In this document: positions 1 to 9,264 of the stretch, piece by piece
How the letters are laid out: each line of letters starts with the position of its first letter
Position numbering within the stretch: position 1 is the stretch's first letter
Assembly: GCA_946479615.1 (NCBI GenBank)
Contig: CAMLGR010000078.1
Coordinates: forward strand, 1 to 22,369
Length of the DNA: 22,369 nt
Source of the DNA: an uncultured Bacteroidota bacterium
GTDB lineage: Bacteria > Bacteroidota > Bacteroidia > Chitinophagales > Chitinophagaceae
Direction of reading: 5' to 3'
Notes under the pieces: generated by a model
Seen by the model: the letters and a program-made list of their open reading frames with translations, nothing else
Told to the model about the DNA's origin: nothing
The model's database searches: none
Program-made: the position numbers and the translations under genes

Positions 1-1553
1 GCAGAGGGTGTGATACTTCCGCCAGCATCGATCGTAAACGCATTTGCTCCTGCCAATGCAAAACCAACACCGGGCGTCAACGAAATATCAGCTACACCTC
101 CACCCGATATACCGGCCCCGTTCTTTTTAAATTTTTCATCCTTTAAAGGAATGGTCGCCAGGAATTCACTCAATGGTTTGTAATGACGATACAGGTTTTG
201 CGGTTCGATATAATTATCCCACCACCAGCTCATACCTGCACCCATAGCACCGCTGAAAGCTGTCGCCCAGATGCTGTTGTGTACATAAATGCCATTGGGA
301 TCGGTTGTAGAAAGATTGATGTTTCCTGCATCGATACCAAATTCACCATCGAGTGTGGGCTTGTTGTATTGGTTCACATAATCACTACAGGCACCTGCCA
401 ATGCGGTTTCAAGATTCGGGGAACCGATATAATTATGTGTCTGCGTAAAATCGATAGAGTTGCCATTCCAGGTGTTGGGATCATAAGCATTATTGGCATA
501 ACTGGTGGTGACAAGATGTTTGTATACATCGATCTTCTTCAGGTAATCCGCCATTTCAAGGTGCCAGTCCTTTACTTCATTCTTATGTGTTGTAAAATTA
601 TCTGTCCAGTCCACCTCATTAAATAATTCCCAGCTCATGATGCTTTGAGAATATCCCCAGCGCGCCACGGTATACCGAAGCCGGTTCTTATGTAAATTCT
701 TTGCAGTGGTATTGGTAAAGAAGTCCCAGGTATTGCTGCAGGGTCCGCCGTTCACAGCATTGTAAGGACTTTCGGGCCAATTGGGATTCACACCGGAAGA
801 AACCTGTCCATGATGATTGATGCAGAGCATAATGTAGATGCCCCTGCTTTTGCATTCTTCCAGCAGCCAGTCAATATAAAAGGAACTCGTTTGTTTATAT
901 TTTTTCAGCCCGGTATATCCATCCGAACCATTCTTCCATTCAATTCCCAACCCCCATACGGCTTGCCATACCCGCACCAGGTTGGCTTTATTATCGCTTA
1001 GCTTTTGCAACCAGTTCTTATAATCGATATATACATTGCTAACCTGCCAGGCAAGGTTCTGACCTACGGGTATGTATTGCTCATTATTATCAAAACCTAA
1101 ATAGCTGGATTCATTTTTCCTGATAAATCCTTTCGCTGAAGTGGCCGTACATTGAAAATTCTGGCTGGCAGTAATGCTATTCCCCAATGTATTGGTGGCC
1201 TTCACAACATATTGCCAGGTGCCTGTTTCATTGGGTGTGTAACGGATACGAAAACTGCCTGTTCCGTTTACAGAAAGATTTCCATTAGAAGTATTCAGGT
1301 TATAATCCTGCATGAAGAATCCATCTACGGTATCTTTTCTTCCGCTGGGTGCTGTAAATATTCCCTGTATATCGATATCATCGTAATCGTAAGGATTGGT
1401 ATAGCCGGCCGTCAATGTAACCGTTAGTTCAAATTTATCCAGTTTAGCCACGGTTGCAGATGCAGGTACAGCCACGATACCGGAAGGAGCCTGTGCCGAT
1501 AGTTTCGTATTGTACAGGCTTAAAATAAGTATGATTAAAGTAAATTTTTTCAT
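1..1553 (-). CDS. DUF5060 domain plus GH5-like glycoside hydrolase (3' end outside window)
   Basis: Probable secreted polysaccharide hydrolase and last visible gene of the mannan locus. Reading starts at ATG 1553 and stays open for 517 codons to the window edge, so the C-terminus is missing. Residues 1 to about 22 form a signal peptide (MKKFTLIILILSLY...LSAQA) with no lipobox, so export to periplasm or outside is expected. Residues about 25-125 resemble DUF5060, a beta-sandwich found in front of cellulase-like hydrolases (NPYDYDDIDIQGIF, PSG, RIRYTPNETGTWQY). A TIM-barrel hydrolase of clan GH-A type follows: WELFNEVDW gives a candidate acid/base at Glu313, and LDGEFGID a candidate nucleophile at Glu404. 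After residue about 480 the sequence is glycine-rich and may begin another domain. It lies 109 bp downstream of the epimerase gene, in the same direction. Mannanase activity is inferred from context only; glucanase or another GH-A specificity is possible. Confidence 0.8.
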   Translation of the reverse strand, partial: MKKFTLIILILSLYNTKLSAQAPSGIVAVPASATVAKLDKFELTVTLTAGYTNPYDYDDIDIQGIFTAPSGRKDTVDGFFMQDYNLNTSNGNLSVNGTGSFRIRYTPNETGTWQYVVKATNTLGNSITASQNFQCTATSAKGFIRKNESSYLGFDNNEQYIPVGQNLAWQVSNVYIDYKNWLQKLSDNKANLVRVWQAVWGLGIEWKNGSDGYTGLKKYKQTSSFYIDWLLEECKSRGIYIMLCINHHGQVSSGVNPNWPESPYNAVNGGPCSNTWDFFTNTTAKNLHKNRLRYTVARWGYSQSIMSWELFNEVDWTDNFTTHKNEVKDWHLEMADYLKKIDVYKHLVTTSYANNAYDPNTWNGNSIDFTQTHNYIGSPNLETALAGACSDYVNQYNKPTLDGEFGIDAGNINLSTTDPNGIYVHNSIWATAFSGAMGAGMSWWWDNYIEPQNLYRHYKPLSEFLATIPLKDEKFKKNGAGISGGGVADISLTPGVGFALAGANAFTIDAGGSITPS

Positions 1554-1662
1554 GTGCTCACTTTTTTAACACGGATTATGAATATAGATCCCACAGGTTA
1601 TTATTACAACAGGTAACACCATCCATCATGATTAAAAAAGTAATCTGTGAATTTGTTTAAAC

Positions 1663-2892
1663 CTATACCCTGTGTTCTATGCGACTAATGATCTCCAGGC
1701 AGGCACGGCTGTTATGATAAGGGCATTTCCAGAAACCGGCTTTATCTTTTTCAATTACCTGGTAACCGTCATAAATGCCCCAGAACCACTCGCCATTTTG
1801 CCTGTCCCTGATATGTTGTTTTATGAAATCCCAGGCATTCAATGAATACTGTACATATTTTTTATCGCCGGTCAATTGCCAGGCATTAAAGAAACCGATC
1901 ATCGCTTCCGCCTGTGGCCAGGAATGCTTTTCGCGGATCAGGTGGCTGGTCTTTGGTTCGTATTCATACCATAAACCTCCATCAGTATCCAATCCTTCCG
2001 CAGCGCCATCTGCCAGCAACACAGCATGTTTTTTAAAATGATCGATATAGAGGTCATAGTTAACGATGATGGCACATTCCTGCAACAGCCAGGCAGCTTC
2101 GATATCATGCCCATATGATTGAAGTGTCGATCTTACTTCCCAGTCCTCATTCATGAACAGGTTCAGATGCTTCGTATTCGTATTGACAATATAACGGTCA
2201 AATATTTCCAGCAGGTTGATGATCCGCTCCCGCAAAGCCTTATCGGGCCATGCCTGGTATAAATTTGAATAGGCTTCAACTATATGCAGATGCGTGTTCG
2301 TCGTTTTCTTTTCATTATCATCCTTATCGCTCAAACGCAGGTCTGTCAAGGGTTCCCACTCCCTGGTAAACGCTTCGACGTAACCACCCTTTTGCCTGTC
2401 AAGACTATGCTCCTCGATATGATTCACCAATTGTTTCGCAACCGTCAGCGCCATTTCTTCTTTGGTAGCTTTATAGTATTCGGCCATTCCATAGATACAG
2501 AATGCAAGTCCATAGATCTGTTTCCTGCTTTCCAGGATTTCTCCTTTTGCATCGACAGACCAGTATACGCCGCCGTATTCTTTATCGACAAAATGATCGG
2601 CTATATAATTATAAGCCCGCGTGGCCATTTCCAGGTGTGCAGGATCTTTTGAAATACTGAATGCGGCCGAGAAAGTCCACAGGATGCGGCTATTCAATAC
2701 GATCCCTTTGGGCGCTGTTTTATCGGGACGATTGTTATTGGCAACCGATCCATAAAAACCGCCATATTCATCATCGATCGTATACCTGCTCCAATAGGAA
2801 AGAATGGATTGCAATTCGATAGCCATTTCTTCTTTGTAGCGTTCCAGCCGATCCTGCTGAATATCCTGCTGGCTTACCCCGGCTGTGTTCAT
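1663..2892 (-). CDS. Cellobiose 2-epimerase (AGE family)
   Basis: Cytoplasmic epimerase that interconverts the reducing-end glucose and mannose of beta-1,4 disaccharides. In a mannan pathway it converts Man-Man to Man-Glc for the GH130 phosphorylase. The 409 residues match the usual length of the N-acylglucosamine 2-epimerase/cellobiose 2-epimerase family, an (alpha/alpha)6 barrel with no signal peptide. Family histidine motifs are visible: THLH (His201, His203), YGHDIE (His262), EKHSWPQAE (His323) and PYHNSR (His393); the catalytic pair in characterised cellobiose epimerases lies in the GHDIE and final H-N motifs. The start codon overlaps the stop of the upstream GH130 gene in an ATGA arrangement, which suggests translational coupling of the two consecutive enzymes. 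Assignment to the cellobiose 2-epimerase branch, not N-acylglucosamine epimerase, rests on these motifs and on the neighbours. Confidence 0.9.
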   Translation of the reverse strand: MNTAGVSQQDIQQDRLERYKEEMAIELQSILSYWSRYTIDDEYGGFYGSVANNNRPDKTAPKGIVLNSRILWTFSAAFSISKDPAHLEMATRAYNYIADHFVDKEYGGVYWSVDAKGEILESRKQIYGLAFCIYGMAEYYKATKEEMALTVAKQLVNHIEEHSLDRQKGGYVEAFTREWEPLTDLRLSDKDDNEKKTTNTHLHIVEAYSNLYQAWPDKALRERIINLLEIFDRYIVNTNTKHLNLFMNEDWEVRSTLQSYGHDIEAAWLLQECAIIVNYDLYIDHFKKHAVLLADGAAEGLDTDGGLWYEYEPKTSHLIREKHSWPQAEAMIGFFNAWQLTGDKKYVQYSLNAWDFIKQHIRDRQNGEWFWGIYDGYQVIEKDKAGFWKCPYHNSRACLEIISRIEHRV

Positions 2893-4109
2893 TGCTTTCT
2901 TCTTTTGGTAGCGGAAGCAGATTCGAGGTCCACAACGGCTTCGGTCAGATTTTTATCGATCAGTTCTGTCAACCGTCTGGTTGTTTCCGCAGAAGAAAAT
3001 CCATCTGCATGAGTATGCATGACATAATCGAGCAGTTTATCGATCGTAGATACAGCTACGTGCACACGTGTATCGGAAGAAGCATAATAGATATAGACAG
3101 TGCCATCATCATCGGCGATCCATCCATTGCTGAATACCACATTCGATACATCACCTACTCTTTCTTCACCTTCAGGCGCCAGGAAGTAACCTGCCGGTTT
3201 GTAGATCACTTTGGTCAGATCATGCAGGTCGGTCATAAAGAGATACAATACATAACGCAATCCTGCTGCGGTATTACGAACACCATGTGCAAGATGCAGC
3301 CAGCCCTGGCTGGTTTTGATTGGTGCGGGACCCAGGCCGTTTTTGGCTTCATATACCGTATGATAAATGCGATGATCGATCACGGTTTCCTTCTCTATTT
3401 TGGCTTCTTCAATAGAATCGCTTAAACCAAAACCAATGCCACCACCTTTACCTGCTTCAATAAAACTATCCTGTGGTCTCGTATAAAAAGCATACTGTCC
3501 ATCCACAAATTCGGGGTGCAGCACCACATTACGTTGTTGGGGTGAAGGAGTAACCAGGTCGCATAATCTTTCCCAGGTGATCATATCTTTTGTGCGCGCA
3601 ATACCACATTGGGCAATGGCAGCGCTTTGATCAGCAGCCGGCGCCTTCGGATCACGGCGCTCAGTGCAGAATAACCCATAGATCCATCCATCTTCATGCT
3701 GTACCAGCCGTATATCATAAATATTCGTATCAGGTATAGTAGTTTCCGGCATGATAAGCGGGTAATCCCAGAATCTGAAATTATCAATGCCATTGGGGCT
3801 TTCTGCCACTGCAAAGAATGATTTGCGATCCGATGCTTCTACCCTTGCTACGATCAAATATTTATTGTTCCATTTAATAGCGCCTGCATTCAATACGGCA
3901 TTGATACCAAAGCGTTCCATGAGATGCGGGTTCCGTTCAGGATTCATATCATATAACCAGAAAACAGGTGCGTGAGCTGCTGTCAATACAGGATTTCTCA
4001 AACGGTCAAATATGCCGTTACCTGCAGTAGTCTTTTCATTGGGTTGCTGCAGCAATTCCTCATGCTTTTTCTCCAGTGCTGACAGCCGGTTAAAAAAATC
4101 ACTTCTCAT
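2889..4109 (-). CDS. GH130 beta-1,4-mannosylglucose phosphorylase
   Basis: Cytoplasmic inverting phosphorylase expected to split 4-O-beta-D-mannosyl-D-glucose with phosphate into alpha-mannose 1-phosphate and glucose. The 406 residues have no signal peptide and form the five-bladed propeller type of GH130. Typical family segments are [20 protein letters not shown] (51-75 region), [20 protein letters not shown] (86-105 region), YDIRL with Asp132 as the likely proton donor, [30 protein letters not shown], and [19 protein letters not shown]. These resemble subfamily GH130_1, which includes the B. fragilis enzyme. The gene sits 17 bp after the symporter stop and overlaps the epimerase start by 4 bp, so both pathway steps are co-translated. 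A mannooligosaccharide phosphorylase (GH130_2) is the main alternative; the adjacent epimerase argues for the mannosylglucose enzyme. Confidence 0.9.
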   Translation of the reverse strand: MRSDFFNRLSALEKKHEELLQQPNEKTTAGNGIFDRLRNPVLTAAHAPVFWLYDMNPERNPHLMERFGINAVLNAGAIKWNNKYLIVARVEASDRKSFFAVAESPNGIDNFRFWDYPLIMPETTIPDTNIYDIRLVQHEDGWIYGLFCTERRDPKAPAADQSAAIAQCGIARTKDMITWERLCDLVTPSPQQRNVVLHPEFVDGQYAFYTRPQDSFIEAGKGGGIGFGLSDSIEEAKIEKETVIDHRIYHTVYEAKNGLGPAPIKTSQGWLHLAHGVRNTAAGLRYVLYLFMTDLHDLTKVIYKPAGYFLAPEGEERVGDVSNVVFSNGWIADDDGTVYIYYASSDTRVHVAVSTIDKLLDYVMHTHADGFSSAETTRRLTELIDKNLTEAVVDLESASATKRRKQ

Positions 4110-4126
4110 ATCATCATATTTTAATT

Positions 4127-5965
4127 CTAATTTTCAAGTTTGTTCCACCATGTCCGTTTCAGGATCAGGATAATAATTGCCAGGATAATGACTGTTACCA
4201 GCAAGGGTAATTTCAGCCAAAGCACTATATACATCGGTAAAATGGTCAGGCAACATTGACCAATGATACCCAGCACCACATTGAACATATCCAACCCGAA
4301 TCTTTTGTTGGGTTGAAAGGCCGGATCCTCCGTCATTACTTCATCATGAACAGGTTTCCAGAAACCCCAGGGTCTTACATTTTTATAAAATGATTTTAAT
4401 ACCTGCCTGTCGGTAGCAGGCGCTGCATAGGTGCCGATCACGCAACCGGCAAGTGATAACACAAATAATACAGGCCAGTAATAAAGTTCCAGTCCATGCA
4501 CGATATTAAAATGTTTCAGGACAGCCAAGGCAATCGCCGGAACGATCCCACAGATCATTCCCCAGAAAAATCCATTGGCATTAAACCGCCACCAGTACCA
4601 TTTAAACATATTCGCCGCAATATACCCGCCGTATAATCCTGACACGATCCATTGTAATACATTGTTGACATTCTCTACCATCAACCCGATAATAACTCCC
4701 AGTGTAACGACGACTATCCCCGCGAGATAGTTCATCGAAATAATTTTCTTCGTGGAAGCAGCCGGGTTTATATACTTGAGATAAATATCATTGACGAGAT
4801 AAGCCTGCGCCGCATTGACCGTTCCGGAAAATGTACCCATGAAAGCGCCCAGCAAACCAGTCAGTACCAAACCGAGCACACCCACCGGCAGGAAATTGTT
4901 CATAGCCGCCGGTAATATTTTTTCAAAATCGGTACCGCCATTGCTTTGCAGGTTCATCTGGTTGTAATACAGTAACGCAAGCACGGTGATCCCGATAATC
5001 AGCGAATACCGTATTGGCAGTAAGATGATCGAAACAAAGCCGCTCATCTTGGAAGCTTCTTTGGGAGAACGGGTAGACAATATTTTCTGCATGTCATAAT
5101 TAGGAGCCGGTCCTGCGAGACTTGCAAACACTCCTTTGAATAACATCATCATAAAGAAGATACCAAAGAGACCAAATCCATCGGCGGAAATTTTTTGATT
5201 GGCATCGGCGACAATATGGCTCCAGTCAAGATCGAGTTTCCAGCCAAAGAAAGGATTCTCCCATCCATGCGGTACATTCAATGTATGACCCTGCAGATTT
5301 ATCACCGCAATAACTGCTACGGCAATACAGGCAATGGTCATAATAATGTACTTGATAAAATCACCCAGTACAATACTGTGCATACCTCCCAATATCGAAT
5401 AGAACATCGCAAATAAGGTGAAGACGATGCCATAGAAATGCGGAACAAAAGCGGCCGATACATGAAACGGAACATATTGCTGTGCTTTTTCCCAGGGAAT
5501 AAATATTTCAATGAACTTTCCCAATCCTACAAACCCATAGGCCAGAAAACCCAGGCAGCTTAACAGGGCAAATGCCACGACTATATTATGCGATGACTTG
5601 ATCCCTTTGCCCACCTGTCCGAACCGCGAAGCCAGCCATTCCGCGCCGGTAGTTGCATTCGAGCGGCGCAGCCATTTGGATAAGAACATCATCAGGAATA
5701 CCTGATTGAACACAGGCCATAGCCAGGGTATCCAGATACTTTTCATGCCATATACAAAACAGAGCGCCACCATCCACATCGTACCGCTGATATCGAACAT
5801 ATCAGAAGCATCACTCATGCCCAGCATGTACCAGGGAAGCTTTTTACCTCCCATCAGGTAACTTTCTTTATTCTGCCGCGCTCTTTTACGCAGTACCCAG
5901 CCAATAACGACCATCGTTGCAAGGTAGAGCACTATAATGCTGATATCGATAAGCTGTAATTTCAT
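4127..5965 (-). CDS. Sodium/solute symporter (SSS family), probable mannobiose importer
   Basis: Inner-membrane secondary transporter of 612 residues, mostly hydrophobic, with roughly 13-14 membrane segments. The N-terminal motif ([26 protein letters not shown], residues about 36-61) is the hallmark of SSS/SLC5 sodium:solute symporters; later segments SMLGG-like ([18 protein letters not shown]) and [19 protein letters not shown] also fit. The protein is somewhat longer than many family members because of an extra hydrophilic stretch around residues 515-545 and a final hydrophobic hairpin ending in a basic tail ([11 protein letters not shown]). Placement between GH26 and GH130/epimerase matches the mannan gene cluster known from B. 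fragilis, where a sodium/sugar symporter is proposed to carry mannobiose across the inner membrane. Substrate is inferred from context. The gene is separated from the upstream mannanase by 215 bp with repeats and hairpins. Confidence 0.88.
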   Translation of the reverse strand: MKLQLIDISIIVLYLATMVVIGWVLRKRARQNKESYLMGGKKLPWYMLGMSDASDMFDISGTMWMVALCFVYGMKSIWIPWLWPVFNQVFLMMFLSKWLRRSNATTGAEWLASRFGQVGKGIKSSHNIVVAFALLSCLGFLAYGFVGLGKFIEIFIPWEKAQQYVPFHVSAAFVPHFYGIVFTLFAMFYSILGGMHSIVLGDFIKYIIMTIACIAVAVIAVINLQGHTLNVPHGWENPFFGWKLDLDWSHIVADANQKISADGFGLFGIFFMMMLFKGVFASLAGPAPNYDMQKILSTRSPKEASKMSGFVSIILLPIRYSLIIGITVLALLYYNQMNLQSNGGTDFEKILPAAMNNFLPVGVLGLVLTGLLGAFMGTFSGTVNAAQAYLVNDIYLKYINPAASTKKIISMNYLAGIVVVTLGVIIGLMVENVNNVLQWIVSGLYGGYIAANMFKWYWWRFNANGFFWGMICGIVPAIALAVLKHFNIVHGLELYYWPVLFVLSLAGCVIGTYAAPATDRQVLKSFYKNVRPWGFWKPVHDEVMTEDPAFQPNKRFGLDMFNVVLGIIGQCCLTILPMYIVLWLKLPLLVTVIILAIIILILKRTWWNKLEN

Positions 5966-5998
5966 GTCGGCTTACTTCTGTTGTGAATCCTCTTTTTT

Positions 5999-6078
5999 AA
6001 TTATGAATTAAAAATTATAAATGATGAATGGAGCTCCGAAAGCAGTACGACATTCATCATTCCTAATTCATAATTCGT
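5999..6078. repeat. Inverted AT-rich heptanucleotide repeat array
   Basis: Five consecutive degenerate 7-bp units with consensus AATTATG or AATGATG run from 5999 to 6033. Four units facing the other way (consensus CATTCAT or AATTCAT) run from 6051 to 6078. Two perfect inverted pairs result: 5999-6010 with 6064-6075 (12 bp) and 6020-6030 with 6051-6061 (11 bp), around a loop of 20 bases. In the minus-strand transcript this would fold into a long AU-rich hairpin just upstream of the symporter start. It could act in processing or stability of the operon mRNA, or may simply be a dispersed repeat; the sequence alone cannot decide. Confidence 0.75.
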
Positions 6079-6121
6079 CCCTGACTATTTTCTTCCTGTT
6101 CGTTTCCTACCGGAGAAAAGA

Positions 6122-6151
6122 GGTTGCAGGCTGAAGAATCAACCCGCAACC
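6122..6151 (-). terminator. Weak hairpin after the GH26 gene
   Basis: A 6-bp stem (GGTTGC at 6122-6127 with GCAACC at 6146-6151) lies about 30 bp downstream of the GH26 stop. On the minus strand it is followed by a pyrimidine-rich stretch (TCTTTTCTCC). It could be a partial terminator or an mRNA end stabiliser. The stem is short and the U-tract is interrupted, so this is a low-confidence call. Confidence 0.3.
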
Positions 6152-6180
6152 ATTTCGAACGATTGCTGCTTAGTGAACTT

Positions 6181-7314
6181 TTATTGATATAATTTCTGCT
6201 TACTGACATCTTTTTGAAAAAGCGTTTGATCCGCTTTATAAAATTTTATAAAATCAGCTGAAGAACCATGTCCCTTGTAGGGAACATATCCTTCAAACTG
6301 TCCGCCGGGTCTATGCCCTGCATTGCGCCATCCCAATGCCCAGGATACTTTATGTTTCGACATAACACCCAGGAAAGTATTCGTCCACCAGGTATTGTCA
6401 TTCATATTACCGCCAAATTCTGTCAGGGCCGGTATCTTGTTTTTTTGATTGGCTATTTCTTCCAGCATAGTAAGCATACCATCTATGTCGGAAATAAATG
6501 TTTCGTTGGTTGTATTACGCTGGTAAATATCAAACCCGATCACATCCACCCATTCATCGCCAGGGTATTTGGCAAGGTATTCATCCTTTGAGGCAAAGCG
6601 ATCGGTGTTATATGCATATAAAAGATGATGCAGTTTCTTTTCATCACGTAAATAAGAAACAGTGAATATCCAGAGCTTTTTAAATTCTTCGGGTGTACAA
6701 TTTTTTCCACCCCACCAGAACCAGTTGCCATTCAATTCATGAAAAGGTCTGAAGATGACCGGTATCAGTTCGCCCTTTGGCCCTTTCAACTCCATCATGA
6801 AAGCAGCAATTTTATCCAGCCAGCTTTTGTAGAGCTCGTTTTTAGCACCACCTGGTAATACAGATGCAACAGTACCTTCGGCAGGATTCCATGCCGTTTG
6901 ACCGGTAAGCGGATTGTTCAGGTGCCAGCTGATAGTGATCACACCACCACGATCATATCCTTTACGGATCAGTTGTTTCATGGTGCTGAACGGAACGCTG
7001 TCAAGATTAACCGGTTGATCTATCTCTATACGGCCCAGTTCCCATCCATATACAGCCGGGTAATCGCCGGTCACATCTTTGATATCGCTTCTCCCTTTTT
7101 CATATTTCCATCCTACTCCATAAGCCAGGTCGTCCTGGTGACCAAACATGAAACCCCGGTTAACCAGCTTTTTCAGATTTTTGAACAGGCAGGATGTTTC
7201 TTTCGTTGCATTTTTATCTATAGGGAGATCCTGTCCGGCTGATTGAAAAGGCAAAATGAAAATTGCGAACACCGTGAATAGAAATAAAAAAAATATGCAA
7301 CGCCCTTTGTTCAT
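6181..7314 (-). CDS. GH26 beta-mannanase, secreted
   Basis: Retaining endo- or exo-acting beta-1,4-mannanase that would cut mannan to mannobiose or short oligomers. From ATG 7314 the protein has 377 residues: signal peptide 1 to about 28 (basic start, long hydrophobic core, QSAGQ) and then a single GH26 (clan GH-A) barrel. The acid/base lies in FRPFHELNGNWFWWG (Glu193) and the nucleophile in PALTEFGGN (Glu299); FGHQDDLAYG and VYGWELG are further family signatures. The reading frame continues upstream to an ATG at 7404, but that extension would place about 30 residues before the signal peptide and overlap a terminator-like hairpin, so 7314 is preferred; 7329 is also possible. No lipobox is seen, so the enzyme is periplasmic or released, not lipid-anchored. 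In the B. fragilis pathway the equivalent enzyme (ManA) releases mannobiose for the epimerase and phosphorylase. Confidence 0.92.
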   Translation of the reverse strand: MNKGRCIFFLFLFTVFAIFILPFQSAGQDLPIDKNATKETSCLFKNLKKLVNRGFMFGHQDDLAYGVGWKYEKGRSDIKDVTGDYPAVYGWELGRIEIDQPVNLDSVPFSTMKQLIRKGYDRGGVITISWHLNNPLTGQTAWNPAEGTVASVLPGGAKNELYKSWLDKIAAFMMELKGPKGELIPVIFRPFHELNGNWFWWGGKNCTPEEFKKLWIFTVSYLRDEKKLHHLLYAYNTDRFASKDEYLAKYPGDEWVDVIGFDIYQRNTTNETFISDIDGMLTMLEEIANQKNKIPALTEFGGNMNDNTWWTNTFLGVMSKHKVSWALGWRNAGHRPGGQFEGYVPYKGHGSSADFIKFYKADQTLFQKDVSKQKLYQ

Positions 7315-7344
7315 ATAAAGCCTGTTCATTTTTTTCAGGATGAG

Positions 7345-7392
7345 AAATAAAAAACCTGGCCCTTTATTTTTAATCTTACAGAAACCAGGTTT
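7345..7392 (-). terminator. Terminator-like hairpin between glycan-binding lipoprotein and GH26 genes
   Basis: An 8-bp perfect stem (AAACCTGG at 7352-7359, CCAGGTTT at 7385-7392) with a loop of 25 bases is followed on the minus strand by a T-rich run (TTTTTTATTT). This is the shape of an intrinsic terminator, in the middle of the locus, 24 bp after the lipoprotein stop and before the preferred GH26 start. It may let only part of the transcripts continue into the enzyme genes. Confidence 0.55.
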
Positions 7393-7415
7393 AATATTTG
7401 ACAATCATCAATGAA

Positions 7416-9233
7416 TTAATTTAATCCCATAGCATCTACATAGATGGTAAACCCACCACTGCCACTGTATTCTTTGACCCAAATATCAGTGAGCGCAGTT
7501 GCACTGGTAAGCGAAGAAATAGGGAATGAATAATCTGTCCATGCACCTTCAACAAGGGCAATGGTATGAGAATCTGCTGCATTTAAACCGATATTGATTT
7601 GTTTGCCTGCACTACCCGGACCTCCGAAAATAGAGATCTTGAAAGTGGTATAACTTCCTATACTTATATTGGCGCCTCCCAATTGTAATGGAGAACCATA
7701 TCCGCCTACATAAGTAATCTTAGCAGATTTTGATCCTGCTCTTACAGGAGAAGTATTATCATAATCTACAGTGCCTCCCCATCCACCTCCAATATAACCA
7801 GAGCTTGTCCAGTTGGAAGTAACGCCTTCATCATAGAAAGGAAAAGCTACAGTCGGCGGAGGAACGCCACCACTGATTTCAAGGATGTCTGGTGATTTAA
7901 CAGTATCAATACCCGGAGCTGTAACACCAAGTGTTATCTGGCCTCTTAATACTCCATTAGGAACCGTCACCACGATCTGTGTCGGTGATTGGCTTACAAA
8001 TGAAGTAACAGCTGCGGCATTTTCAAAAGCAATGGAAGTAACCATATCCAGTTTGGTTCCTGTAACAGTAAGATTTGCTGCCGGGAAAACAGGATTTGGA
8101 GATACAGAAGTAACAGTAGGCAATATCACATCCAGATCATTTGCCGAAGTGGTTTGTATAGTAGAAGCAGCTTCCAACTTTATTTTTCCTTTGCGTGTAC
8201 CGCCGGGAATTTTAACTACTAATTGGGTAGCTGTCTGGCTTACAAAAGAGGTGACTGCCGGTGCAACTCCTGAAAAAATCACTTTTTTTACCAGGTCAAG
8301 ATCAGTACCGGTAATGGTAAGATTCGTTCCTATATTGATGAGCGCCGGAGAGAATGTTGTAGTAACAGGTAATACTATCGGCAAATCTGCTGTTGAAATG
8401 GTTTGTACACCTGAAGCAGCTTCCAGCGTCAACTTACCTTGTTGGGCAGTTTCAGGGACCTGGACTACCAATTGAGTAGCCGACTGACTTACAAAAGAAG
8501 TAACTGCTGTTGGTACTCCGGTGAAGAAGACTTTCTTAGCCAGGTCGAGATCAGTTCCGGTAATGGTTACATTAGTCATAGGTTTTACAGGCAGCGGCGC
8601 CATAGCAGTAACCAGGGGCAGCGTAACCTTCAACGTATCTGCCGTTTCCATGTCTGCTGAATCCGTTCCTGTGTAATGGAGGATCAATGGTCCCGTTTGA
8701 GCATCAAGCGGAATCTGGACAACCAACTGGTTGATCGATTGACTGACAAATGTCTCAACTACTTTATCATCTGAAAAAGTTACTCTGTTGACCCAGTTAA
8801 GAAAATTTCCCGCGATCGTTACATTTTCTCCCGGGCGAGCCTGGGCGGTAAGAGAAGAAACGGTAACGAGTGCATCCAGGTTTAACTGTGTTTTCGTTAC
8901 GATATCCTCTCCTGGTGTTTTTAATGTCACAAACCCTTTTACCGCAGTTGCCGGTACGATCAGCAAAATCAATTCAGATGTTTTAACCTTAAAACTTGCC
9001 TGATCCACAACGGCCGCATTTCCCGTAAAAACGATAGAAGTGACTTTGTCCAGGTTACGGCCTATAAAGCGTAATGTGTCTCCATGCCGTGCACCGGTTG
9101 GTCCAAAACTTAATAATTCTACCTTGTTCGAGGAAGAAGAGCTATTGTTATCTTTTTTGCAGGAGGTAAGACAGGCTATCGGGACCAGCAGTGCTACCAG
9201 GCAAAAGAGTTTTATATTATATATTAATTTCAT
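7416..9233 (-). CDS. Surface glycan-binding lipoprotein with five IPT/TIG repeats
   Basis: Predicted outer-membrane lipoprotein that helps hold polysaccharide at the SusC/D complex. Of 605 residues, 1-25 are a lipoprotein signal ending in the lipobox LTSC with acylated Cys25, followed by a KKD and serine-rich linker. Five tandem IPT/TIG immunoglobulin-like domains of about 80-85 residues fill residues about 37-455; each carries an ITGTDLD-like turn and an SFVSQSxTQLVVxVP strand. Repeats 3 and 4 are very alike in protein and DNA. The remaining region, about 460-605, starts after a PPP linker and resembles a carbohydrate-binding beta-sandwich (GGWGG, SKSAKITYVG, FTIYVDAMGLN at the end). This is the arrangement of SusE/F-type or SGBP-B proteins, where Ig-like domains project a terminal binding domain from the cell surface. 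Ligand is inferred to be mannan from context only. Confidence 0.83.
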   Translation of the reverse strand: MKLIYNIKLFCLVALLVPIACLTSCKKDNNSSSSSNKVELLSFGPTGARHGDTLRFIGRNLDKVTSIVFTGNAAVVDQASFKVKTSELILLIVPATAVKGFVTLKTPGEDIVTKTQLNLDALVTVSSLTAQARPGENVTIAGNFLNWVNRVTFSDDKVVETFVSQSINQLVVQIPLDAQTGPLILHYTGTDSADMETADTLKVTLPLVTAMAPLPVKPMTNVTITGTDLDLAKKVFFTGVPTAVTSFVSQSATQLVVQVPETAQQGKLTLEAASGVQTISTADLPIVLPVTTTFSPALINIGTNLTITGTDLDLVKKVIFSGVAPAVTSFVSQTATQLVVKIPGGTRKGKIKLEAASTIQTTSANDLDVILPTVTSVSPNPVFPAANLTVTGTKLDMVTSIAFENAAAVTSFVSQSPTQIVVTVPNGVLRGQITLGVTAPGIDTVKSPDILEISGGVPPPTVAFPFYDEGVTSNWTSSGYIGGGWGGTVDYDNTSPVRAGSKSAKITYVGGYGSPLQLGGANISIGSYTTFKISIFGGPGSAGKQINIGLNAADSHTIALVEGAWTDYSFPISSLTSATALTDIWVKEYSGSGGFTIYVDAMGLN

Positions 9234-9264
9234 TGTTGGTTCTTTTATGTAGACGTTGTTATGA

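Noticed and set aside
183..1427. Plus-strand frames of 147, 63 and 91 codons at the left end
   Set aside because: The minus strand carries an uninterrupted signal peptide, DUF5060 and hydrolase frame with catalytic motifs over the same bases.
1554..1662. Separate promoter for the DUF5060 hydrolase (TTG, 20 bp, TATATTCA)
   Set aside because: The -7 element has two mismatches to TAnnTTTG in its defined positions; too weak to annotate.
7315..7404. Longer GH26 start at 7404
   Set aside because: It would add about 30 residues ahead of a clear signal peptide and run through a terminator-like hairpin; ATG 7314 gives a normal signal peptide.
7885..8475. A 196-codon plus-strand frame opposite the IPT/TIG lipoprotein
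   Set aside because: The minus-strand gene has a lipobox and five recognisable domains; the plus frame is a shadow of the repeats.
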